A stretch of 64,000 nucleotides of DNA from Holosporales bacterium (lineage in GTDB: Bacteria; Pseudomonadota; Alphaproteobacteria; Holosporales; Holosporaceae). The stretch lies in NCBI GenBank assembly GCA_947461445.1, contig CANHKV010000001.1, positions 62,001-126,000 of the forward strand, read 5' to 3'. The position numbers and the translations under genes are program-made. Numbering within the stretch: position 1 is the stretch's first letter; every line of letters begins with the position of its first letter. The notes under the pieces were generated by a model. It saw only the letters and a list, made by a program, of their open reading frames with translations, had not been told where the DNA came from and made no database searches. This document shows positions 57,055-64,000 of the stretch, one piece after another.

Positions 57055-58029
57055 TTACAGCTCTCTCTTTTCAAAAAACAATGCCCACGTTAATCCAATG
57101 GTCATAAAAAAGGGCAACCAGAGCAACATAACAGGCCAGCTGTGGGCCAGCGGGATGCTGAGGGCATAGAGCCATTCTTTGATGAGATAGACCATTAAAA
57201 CCCCCAGCAGACCAAAAATAGTTCCAAAAATTTTCCTATAGCCATCAGCGCCAATTAAAAGGGCCGGAGCCAAAAAAACCAAAGATAATGACCAAAAAAA
57301 GTGGCTGTACCAATAATGGATGCGGGAAGACAACAACAGGGATCCTTCCGGATTTTTACCCATGGCCGAATAAGCACCAACCAAGGATAATCCCAATGGA
57401 TGGGATTCTGTTTGATCCAGGTGGACTGGTTTTGACAACGTGATGCGTGCCACTGCTTGCTTTTCAGGACAGCGATGGGCCTGCATGGACCAAAGATCCG
57501 TACAGACCAGGTCCGTGCCTTGAATGTGCAGAGTGCGTCCAAAAATATGCCGGCGCAGAAGCGAATTTTTTTGCATTTCTAGTATATGGTATTTTGGTCC
57601 ATCAGGATTAAAAAAGACATAGCCATCTTTTGTTATCCCTTTTTTCCATGTTCTGGAAAATAATGAAATTTTTTGTTCAAAAGGGTTGAAAAATGGTTGT
57701 CCCATGGGAACGATGACCCACAGATCCAGCAAGCCCAAGAGGATTACCCAAATCAACGGTGTGCGTAGAATATGCCAAGGAGACCGCCCAATACTGGATA
57801 ATGCATTCCATTCATTTCGGCCCATTAAGGACCAGATAAAGGAAATCATGGTGATAAAAATAATAAAGGGCAATAGTTTGTGTGCTGTAAAGGGGATTTT
57901 TACCAAAATGTTTCTATAGGGACCAGTAAGGGTCAACCATTCAAATAGGACGACCATTAAAAGGGCCCCCAATTGAATGCTGATAAATCGCATCCAAAAC
58001 AGACGGGTTAAATAGCGGAAAAAGATCAT
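57055..58029 (-). CDS. lptG: LPS export permease LptG
   Basis: LptG pairs with LptF in the LptB2FG transporter that extracts LPS from the inner membrane. Three hydrophobic segments at the N-terminus (15-115) enclose NEWNALSSIGRSPWHILRTP, a typical YjgQ coupling region; a periplasmic jellyroll domain (130-230) follows and three segments near the end (235-324), with EKRE at the C-terminus. Order lptF then lptG on the minus strand, 60 bases apart, matches an operon. Confidence 0.85.
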   Translation of the reverse strand: MIFFRYLTRLFWMRFISIQLGALLMVVLFEWLTLTGPYRNILVKIPFTAHKLLPFIIFITMISFIWSLMGRNEWNALSSIGRSPWHILRTPLIWVILLGLLDLWVIVPMGQPFFNPFEQKISLFSRTWKKGITKDGYVFFNPDGPKYHILEMQKNSLLRRHIFGRTLHIQGTDLVCTDLWSMQAHRCPEKQAVARITLSKPVHLDQTESHPLGLSLVGAYSAMGKNPEGSLLLSSRIHYWYSHFFWSLSLVFLAPALLIGADGYRKIFGTIFGLLGVLMVYLIKEWLYALSIPLAHSWPVMLLWLPFFMTIGLTWALFFEKREL

Positions 58030-58089
58030 GGTTTATTCATAAGGGTTAAAAGCATGGTGTATGAAAAGGGGCGGGGCATGGTGTACAAT

Positions 58090-59151
58090 TTACAAGCTTT
58101 TTCGTGTGCGTATCCAGAATATAACCCGTGTCATCACAGCACATAATACGCACAAACCTGCTCTGGGTGATAAAATTCCACCGTGGACCATCACCAAGAC
58201 CATCATCATTCGCCATACCCAAGGAGTACTGTGTAACAGGACAGGGGGAATCCACAGGGCGTCTAATAAGGGCAACATGGGCCAAAAAAATCGGTATTCC
58301 CATTCTTTTCTGTGTTCACTGTTGTTGGGATTGGTGGCGTAATTTTTCCATAACATATTAAGGGGTTGTTCTTCTGGCCGTGATTGATTTTTCGGGGTTG
58401 GTTTGGGAAATGGAGAAGCGTAATTTAATGTATATGTTTTAAAATGTGCCAAATAGGGCGGTGCGTTGGGTGGGAAAACATGCATGCTCCCATTTTCAAA
58501 TCGCATGCGAAAACCCGAGGCGTGAGGGATAATATCGGCGTATTGGCCACACAGAATGAATTCGTTTTTGGCGTCGCGTTGATCGTGCAAAAATACGCCC
58601 TGTAAACGATACCGACTGGGCTGGTGATGAACATACAGGGTGCGATCTTGAATAGAGAAAAACAGACCCGGTGTAATAAAAGATGGATCAAATCGTTGGC
58701 GAACATTCTGTTCATGCATGCGTGATGTATGCTGTGCGATGGGGCCAATGTGACAGGTTAATAGATACAAAAACCCCGTTAATATGACGGCAAGAATCAC
58801 CGTGGGTTGATTGAAAAACCATGGAGAAGCCCCGCAAGACCGCATCACGTTAAAGGCATTATCCTGATTGTATCGACGATAGGTCCACACGGTGGCCAGT
58901 GCAAATCCCCAAGATGTTCCCATAACCAAAGTACGGGGCAAAAAGTGGCAAGACAGGAAAAACACATCCGAAAAAGATAAGCCTTGGTACGCGATCATGG
59001 CGCAATAGCGTAACGATTGCACTAACCAGATGAGAAGTGATAAAATTCCGGCAGTACCCAGTGTCGTTGATAATAATGATCGGAAAAAACGCCTTTGAAA
59101 TAGGCCAAAACAGCCATAAAAATGCGATGGGTATACAGGGGGCTGGGTCAT
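58090..59151 (-). CDS. lptF: LPS export permease LptF
   Basis: This YjgP-type permease shows the same layout as LptG: hydrophobic segments at 30-70 and 75-110, RRYNQDNAFNVMRSCGASPW as coupling region, a periplasmic domain (160-260) and C-terminal membrane segments around 265-345. Length 353. Its ATG overlaps the surA-like start by two bases (CATG, 59149-59152), so both starts share one tetranucleotide and each promoter must lie in the other gene or initiation uses a later codon. Confidence 0.83.
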   Translation of the reverse strand: MTQPPVYPSHFYGCFGLFQRRFFRSLLSTTLGTAGILSLLIWLVQSLRYCAMIAYQGLSFSDVFFLSCHFLPRTLVMGTSWGFALATVWTYRRYNQDNAFNVMRSCGASPWFFNQPTVILAVILTGFLYLLTCHIGPIAQHTSRMHEQNVRQRFDPSFITPGLFFSIQDRTLYVHHQPSRYRLQGVFLHDQRDAKNEFILCGQYADIIPHASGFRMRFENGSMHVFPPNAPPYLAHFKTYTLNYASPFPKPTPKNQSRPEEQPLNMLWKNYATNPNNSEHRKEWEYRFFWPMLPLLDALWIPPVLLHSTPWVWRMMMVLVMVHGGILSPRAGLCVLCAVMTRVIFWIRTRKSL

Positions 59152-60610
59152 GAAAATATTTAATTACACGGTAAAGACCATTTTTTACTATATCGCCTTA
59201 TTATGTTCGGTCACAATAACCGTTTGTCACGGAAAAAACAGCAAAAAAGGATCCAAGGGGCAGGCAAAAGTGACGCAAGAGGCCTCTCGTTTGGGTGAAA
59301 AATCACAAAAGTTTTTGGAAAGTTTTTCCGTGGCAGTGGTGGGAAAGCAGGTCATCACGGATCAGGATGTTAAAAGTCGCCTGGCCATGGAGGCTGTCTT
59401 TTTACATCGATCGATTACACCAAAAAATTATGTAAAAATGTATACCGATGCGGCTCTGGCACTGGTAAACGAAGCGCGACAAAATCAGGCACCGAATCTG
59501 TTATTGGCTATGGCTAAAAAGGCTCTGCAAACCCAGTCTGTCAGTGTGCTCTTGCCCGAAGAAATCAAAAAAGAGGTTGATGAACGCATCGTAGCCATGG
59601 CAAAGGCTAATGCCATGACCTTGAATCAATTTCGTTTGCACCTGGGCCCTCATTATAATTCGTTTTATAAACGCCAAGAGTCCATGATTACGTTTCAGAG
59701 ATTTTTGATATTGAAATGGGGGAGCAGAGCCATGCGTAACATTGCCGATAATGCCATTAAAAAGGCCAGAAAAAAATGGCAAACAAAGCAAAAATCTGTG
59801 CAATACCGTATTGGGGAAATTGTGATTTATAACCGCAGGAATGATCTCTCTGATTATCAGAAAATTTCAGATATTCAATCGCTGTTACAGGGGGGTGAGG
59901 TGGTGTTTTCTGAGATGGCCTATCAGCAATCGGATGCAAAAACAAATGAAAATGGTGGGGATTGCGGATGGAATGTGTTAGAGCATTTTGATCGACCCGT
60001 TCAAGACTTTTTACGTACGGCATCCATTGGTGATATCAGCCCCATTATTGCTTTACCCACAGCGCGCAATCCAGAAAAGTGGGTGGTGGTGTTGTACAGG
60101 GATCAACGCAATCCAGAAACGGATACAACCGATAAAGACGTCAAAGATCCCGGCGATGATTTTTTCAGGAATATTCTGTTTGGTACAGAATTGGAACGTT
60201 TGTCTAAAATAGAAATGGAAGAGTTGAAAAAAAGTTATCCATCCACGTTGCATATTCCCAAAAATTTGACCATGCCGTCTGATTTTAATCAGGGCATGCG
60301 CCAGTCTGATCAAGAAAGGAATTCTGCACCAGAAGCAGAACAGTCGGCTGACACCACGGGGGAAGACAGCGAAAGTACCGAAGATCAGTTGAGCGCGTTG
60401 GGTGAGGACACCGCTGTTGATGGGGAAACCCAGGCCGAGGCGGGTGATGGAACAGTTGATGAGGCTGAGACGGGCGATGGGTCGATGGAAGAGACGGGTG
60501 ATGGGGTGGAAACCCAAGCCGATGATTTTGGACAAAGGCCATTTGCTTTGGGACAAGCCAATCAAGGACACTTGGGCTCCTTGGGCAGGGGCGGCAGCGT
60601 AGGATTCTGA
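59150..60610 (+). CDS. SurA-like periplasmic chaperone/isomerase with acidic tail
   Basis: SurA escorts outer-membrane proteins. After a signal-like N-terminus (TIFYYIALLCSVTITVCHGK), FSVAVVGKQVITDQDVKSRL is the typical SurA N-terminal opening and LLPEEIKKEVDERIVAMAKA with MTLNQFRLHLGPH the helical region. VQYRIGEIVIYNRRNDLSDY starts a parvulin-like domain; catalytic residues cannot be confirmed. From about residue 380 a disordered Glu/Asp/Thr/Gly-rich tail of around 90 residues (GDGTVDEAETGDGSMEETGD) is unusual. It ends LGRGGSVGF. Divergent from lptF. Confidence 0.8.
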   Translation: MKIFNYTVKTIFYYIALLCSVTITVCHGKNSKKGSKGQAKVTQEASRLGEKSQKFLESFSVAVVGKQVITDQDVKSRLAMEAVFLHRSITPKNYVKMYTDAALALVNEARQNQAPNLLLAMAKKALQTQSVSVLLPEEIKKEVDERIVAMAKANAMTLNQFRLHLGPHYNSFYKRQESMITFQRFLILKWGSRAMRNIADNAIKKARKKWQTKQKSVQYRIGEIVIYNRRNDLSDYQKISDIQSLLQGGEVVFSEMAYQQSDAKTNENGGDCGWNVLEHFDRPVQDFLRTASIGDISPIIALPTARNPEKWVVVLYRDQRNPETDTTDKDVKDPGDDFFRNILFGTELERLSKIEMEELKKSYPSTLHIPKNLTMPSDFNQGMRQSDQERNSAPEAEQSADTTGEDSESTEDQLSALGEDTAVDGETQAEAGDGTVDEAETGDGSMEETGDGVETQADDFGQRPFALGQANQGHLGSLGRGGSVGF

Positions 60611-60895
60611 TTGGTTTGGTTGAGGCTGCTTTGAATTCTGATCAAAAAGTGAGAAGGGAGCCTCTTTTCTTGATTCCGCCTTCTTTTATACCGTCTTTTG
60701 ATTCTGTAAGCAGCCTGATTTAGGCCCCTTTGGTGAAAGAAGCGGGCCCAAGAGATGCACCGGTGTTTTATTTTCTGAAAGCACCCATTCAGGACTAAAG
60801 CTGGAAAATCCACCATTGAATATTTCAATGGATATTCCATTGCTGCCAGCCTTATAATCCACCCTATAGTCCAGTATTAAATCTGTTGGCCCAGT

Positions 60896-61795
60896 TTATC
60901 CCTGTTGCATGTGCTGCAAAAAGGCTTCTGGGGCTGGGGCAGAAATGGCATATTCTTGGTGATAAAGATGAAATTTCATCTGTACACAATGCAGTGCCAG
61001 CAGACCATGATCAAGGGAAGAACCATAAATGGGATCATTTAAAATGGGGTGACCCAACCAGGCCATATGTGCCCGCAATTGATGCATTCGACCGGTTTTT
61101 GGCGACAAAGAAACCAAAGTAATGGGGTTTCCGTCCTGATCTTTTCCTCGCGATTGGGGTTGAAATGTTGTACGTGCCGACAGGGCATTTTCACTGGTGG
61201 ATACCATCATGCGTGCCCCATGACGTTCCAACGATTGGGTGATGGTGCCAGAGCGCATCACGTGCCCATGCACAACAGCCGAATAGGTTTTTTGGATATG
61301 CCGGTCTTGAAAGGCACGTGTCAATTCTTGGGCACAATTCAGGGTTTTTGCCATCAATAATACACCACTGGTTTGAATATCCAGACGATGGACCAGACGA
61401 ATGGTGGATTGGGGACGCCAAGATTTGACCAGATCATCCATATGTAATTTTTGCCCTGATCCTCCTTGAGATGCGATGCCTTGGGGTTTGTTAAAGGCAA
61501 TCAGATGGGAATCTTCGTACAACACCCATTGATCCACACGGTTTTGCCAGGCGGTATTCAGGGGGGTTGCCGGACTGGGCTGTTCAAACAGACTTAACCA
61601 TCGCGGTTTGTACCACACATCATGATAGTCCGATAGGCGTTCTTGAGGAGAAACCTTGGACTGATCCAGGCGTATTTCCCCGCGACGAATGGCTTTTTGG
61701 ATGCTGCCATAGGGAATCCAGGGCCATTGATGATGGGCCCAAGTATCCAAGCGCATGGTTTTGGCTTCTGGGTTTATGCTTTCTTTTTGGAACAA
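60896..61795 (-). CDS. Ribosomal large subunit pseudouridine synthase, RluC/D family
   Basis: The N-terminal S4-like RNA-binding segment (MRLDTWAHHQWPWIPYGSIQ, from 61756) is followed by the catalytic domain: LIAFNKPQGIASQGGSG, the signature VHRLDIQTSGVLLMAKT with catalytic Asp, and GRMHQLRAHMAWLGHPILND. Length about 299 matches RluC. The frame starts at 61795 or, more likely by alignment, at ATG 61756. Target U in 23S rRNA is assumed, since RluC, RluD and RluA differ subtly. Confidence 0.88.
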   Translation of the reverse strand: MFQKESINPEAKTMRLDTWAHHQWPWIPYGSIQKAIRRGEIRLDQSKVSPQERLSDYHDVWYKPRWLSLFEQPSPATPLNTAWQNRVDQWVLYEDSHLIAFNKPQGIASQGGSGQKLHMDDLVKSWRPQSTIRLVHRLDIQTSGVLLMAKTLNCAQELTRAFQDRHIQKTYSAVVHGHVMRSGTITQSLERHGARMMVSTSENALSARTTFQPQSRGKDQDGNPITLVSLSPKTGRMHQLRAHMAWLGHPILNDPIYGSSLDHGLLALHCVQMKFHLYHQEYAISAPAPEAFLQHMQQG

Positions 61796-61844
61796 AACGG
61801 GGTAGGGTAAGGATAAATATCATATAGAATAGCATATTTTTGCC

Positions 61845-62936
61845 ATGACCAAGGCCAGTGTATCCCGTTTTTTGATGGTTGTTGTGCTCTTTTTAATTGG
61901 GGTATTCGTCACGGCCTTTTTGGTGATCAAACCCAGTTTGTTTATGACCAACCCCTATTTTAATGGATCCATTGCATCGATTTGGCTGTTTGGAGTGGGA
62001 ATGGTATTTACTTCCTTGATTTCATTGCTAAGAGAAGAGGGGATTTTTCATCAAAAAACCCCTAGAGTTTTAAAGATTTTGCGTCCTCTGATCAGTCTGT
62101 ACGAGCGCTGTCCCGAGGCAAATGAGGCCATGGTGGAGGCAGCATTGGCTCAGTGTTATCACCGATGGAATCAGGATTTTTTACGGTACTTGGCGGGATC
62201 TTTAATTTTTTTGGGTCTTTTAGGCACGTTGTGGGGGTTGTCTGAAACCATTGTGGCCATTTCAGAGGTGATTGGTCACTTGCCTGCTCAGGATGCCGCC
62301 GAAGGTTTTCTAGAGACGTTAAAAACCCAGTTACAATTGCCATTGGCGGGTATGGGGGTGGCGTTTAGCTCTTCCTTGCTTGGGGTGGCTGGTACGTTAA
62401 CCATGGGATTTTTCATTGTTCAGTTGGATCGAGCCAAAGAGTGCTTTTTTCAAAAAGCCGAATGGTGGGCGACATCTCTTTTTCCTTCTTCCACAGGGAC
62501 ATCACGGCCTATTGAAGGGGATTTTGAAGTGTCGTTGGCACGATGGGCTGATGGCATAGAGCGTTTAGGGCGTTTGCACATCAATGCAGAAAAGAGGCAG
62601 ACAGAATGGTTGGATGCCGTCATTCGTTTGGGGGGATACAATCAGTCTGCTTTGGATTGGATGAAGGGCCAGAGCGTGATCACCCAACGATTGGCCGAAG
62701 AAAACACCCTCACACGCCAGACCCTGGAACGCATGGCTCAAAGCCTGCACGATATGGGTAAGAGTAATCAAGAAATCCAGGCCTACTTGGGTAAAACCAG
62801 CTTAGCAACCCAGGAAATGCTGCGTCATATGGCCGATCAATCGTGGATCGATGTGATGCGAAAAGAGCTTTCCATTCATCGCCGTTTTCAATCAGGTGAT
62901 GAGCGACGAGCCCATTCTGAGGGAAAGAAACCATGA
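61845..62936 (+). CDS. MotA/TolQ/ExbB-family proton channel protein
   Basis: The family builds proton-driven membrane motors with a MotB/TolR/ExbD partner. Four hydrophobic segments are visible near 8-30, 45-62, 118-140 and 170-198; FLGLLGTLWGLSETIVAI is the conserved channel motif and LPLAGMGVAFSSSLLGVAGT the second. Residues 250-340 form a coiled-coil-like cytoplasmic end (EENTLTRQTLERMAQSLHD). No TolR/MotB-like gene follows; truB comes directly after. About 363 residues is like alphaproteobacterial members that pair with an OmpA-domain protein. Confidence 0.8.
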   Translation: MTKASVSRFLMVVVLFLIGVFVTAFLVIKPSLFMTNPYFNGSIASIWLFGVGMVFTSLISLLREEGIFHQKTPRVLKILRPLISLYERCPEANEAMVEAALAQCYHRWNQDFLRYLAGSLIFLGLLGTLWGLSETIVAISEVIGHLPAQDAAEGFLETLKTQLQLPLAGMGVAFSSSLLGVAGTLTMGFFIVQLDRAKECFFQKAEWWATSLFPSSTGTSRPIEGDFEVSLARWADGIERLGRLHINAEKRQTEWLDAVIRLGGYNQSALDWMKGQSVITQRLAEENTLTRQTLERMAQSLHDMGKSNQEIQAYLGKTSLATQEMLRHMADQSWIDVMRKELSIHRRFQSGDERRAHSEGKKP

Positions 62937-62994
62937 GGACTCAGACCATGCCCACATTCGTAAATGTTATGATATTCACACGGTTGACAGCAAG

Positions 62995-63885
62995 ATGATG
63001 ACAATGCCAGCTTGGGGATGGGTGGTGGTAGACAAATCATCTGGTTGTACCTCTATGCACGTGACGCACCGGATCAAGCGTATTTTCAATCTGAAAAAGG
63101 CGGGTCACGCAGGAACTTTGGATCCACTGGCCAGCGGAATTTTACCCATCGCTTTGGGTTTGGCCACCCCTTTGATTGGGTCTGTAATGGATTTTTCAAA
63201 AACCTATACCTTTCGTATTGCATGGGGTCTGTCCACGGATACGGATGATGCGTGTGGAGAGATACAAAAAACGTGCCCAAAGCGTCCAACATGGCAACAA
63301 ATATCAGATATTTTACCTCAATTTTTAGGCGAGATTTGGCAAACTCCACCGGTATATTGTGCTGCAAAAATTCAGGGATTGCCTGCGTACACCCGGGCCA
63401 GACAAGGAGAGGAAGTGCGATTAGAGCCCAGAAAAATCCGTATTAATGGGTTAAAGATATTGGAACATACAGGCGATGTAACACATTTTCACATGGATTG
63501 TGGCACGGGAACCTATGTGCGCAGTGTGGCGCGCGATATGGCGCAGGTTTTGGGGCTGTGTGGGTCCATACAAACCTTGCGACGCATACGGGTTGGCCCC
63601 TTTGATTCGGGCAGAGCATTATCAGATCTAGAGCAACACAATGAGGAAGAGTTGAGGGCCTGTGTTTTGCCGCCCCAGCATGTTTTACAAGGCTGCGAAG
63701 GGGTTTGTGTGAGTGAGCAAGAAAAATTGGATTTGTGGAATGGAAAAAAAATTCCATTTTCTTTGTCTACCCCCCTAACACAAAGCCCGATAGCTTGCTA
63801 TGATGGGTGTGGATGCCTTGTGGCATTGGCTAATGTTTGTCAAGGGTGGTTAGCCCCTACCCGCTGTTTTATAGGAAAAATATGA
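62995..63885 (+). CDS. truB: tRNA pseudouridine(55) synthase
   Basis: TruB makes pseudouridine 55 in the T-loop. MMTMPAWGWVVVDKSSGCTS aligns with the family start, so ATG 62995 is preferred although the frame opens at 62896 inside the previous gene. KKAGHAGTLDPLASGILPIA holds the catalytic Asp, then QTPPVYCAAKIQGLPAYTRA and FHMDCGTGTYVRSVARDMAQ. A C-terminal region completes 296 residues. Its stop overlaps the rpsO start (ATGA), a common arrangement. Confidence 0.95.
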   Translation: MMTMPAWGWVVVDKSSGCTSMHVTHRIKRIFNLKKAGHAGTLDPLASGILPIALGLATPLIGSVMDFSKTYTFRIAWGLSTDTDDACGEIQKTCPKRPTWQQISDILPQFLGEIWQTPPVYCAAKIQGLPAYTRARQGEEVRLEPRKIRINGLKILEHTGDVTHFHMDCGTGTYVRSVARDMAQVLGLCGSIQTLRRIRVGPFDSGRALSDLEQHNEEELRACVLPPQHVLQGCEGVCVSEQEKLDLWNGKKIPFSLSTPLTQSPIACYDGCGCLVALANVCQGWLAPTRCFIGKI

Positions 63886-64000
63886 ATTCACTCGTTCAAA
63901 AATTTCAAAAGAGCACCACAGATGTGGGTTCTTCTGCCGTTCAAGTCATTAATTTGACCGATCAGATCAAGACCATTGCTGATCATGTTAAGAAACATCC
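63882..64000 (+). CDS. rpsO: 30S ribosomal protein S15 (partial)
   Basis: The visible 39 residues, MNSLVQKFQKSTTDVGSSAV then QVINLTDQIKTIADHVKKHP, match the S15 start around FxxxxxDTGSPEVQVALLTERI. The gene starts four bases before the end of truB and leaves the window. S15 is a primary 16S rRNA binder. Confidence 0.88.
   Translation, partial: MNSLVQKFQKSTTDVGSSAVQVINLTDQIKTIADHVKKH

Overview
The window reads as the chromosome of an alphaproteobacterium with moderate GC, probably a host-associated or intracellular lineage (Holosporales/Rickettsiales-like; this placement is an inference, no rRNA is present). Supporting signs are an HdaA-type DnaA regulator, ybeY-corC order, an lspA gene overlapped by a DUF3035/BamF-like lipoprotein, lptF-lptG beside a SurA-like chaperone, an ABC operon of the ABC_sub_bind (TrpX-like) type, scattered single housekeeping genes, at least one decayed metabolic gene, and several exported proteins with no recognisable family.

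Layout. 1-2.2 kb: decayed SDR reductase, a small exported protein, a divergent TsaB and a cysteine-rich exported peptide. 2.4-10.6 kb: MshL-type secretin, XthA, FtsK, tRNA-His, DapB, Gmk, YbeY, CorC, tRNA-Thr. 10.7-14.1 kb: accessory block with a 739-residue exported protein that carries an internal duplication and a lysine-rich exported protein. 14.2-26.3 kb: TrmL, PheT, an ABC ATPase, L,D-transpeptidase, IHF-alpha, TrmB, GlmM, a phospholipid-N-methyltransferase-like enzyme, DedA, ValS. 26.8-31.8 kb: ABC-F ATPase, tRNA-Ser(UGA), GH19 lysozyme/chitinase, RlmB, SH3 protein, rubrerythrin. 31.8-38.3 kb: RlmE, LspA, BamF-like, divergent Pgi, and a SecA with a tail of about 400 residues. 38.45-39.85 kb: tRNA-Ser(CGA) followed by a 1.3-kb insert that carries an exported-protein gene flanked by 104-bp direct repeats and bounded by a copy of the tRNA 3' end. 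40.1-42.6 kb: three-gene ABC importer. 43.2-53.2 kb: GrpB-GNAT fusion, MazG-like, RpsA, InfA, SerS, NlpD-like, HdaA, YajC, MetG. 54-64 kb: exported protein with nuclear-localisation-like basic clusters, Asd, UppS, esterase, LptG, LptF, SurA-like, RluC-like, MotA/ExbB-like, TruB and the start of RpsO.

The core genes serve translation (four aminoacyl-tRNA synthetases or subunits, four tRNAs, rRNA/tRNA modification enzymes, S1, S15, IF-1), cell envelope construction (GlmM, DapB, Asd, UppS, LptFG, L,D-transpeptidase, NlpD, SurA, LspA, BamF) and protein export (SecA, YajC). DapB and Asd both feed the diaminopimelate branch needed for peptidoglycan, whose cross-linking the L,D-transpeptidase may alter. 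The unusual content lies in the exported orphan proteins, the SecA tail and the tRNA-Ser repeat island; the island is the best candidate for a small undescribed mobile or repeat-driven unit.
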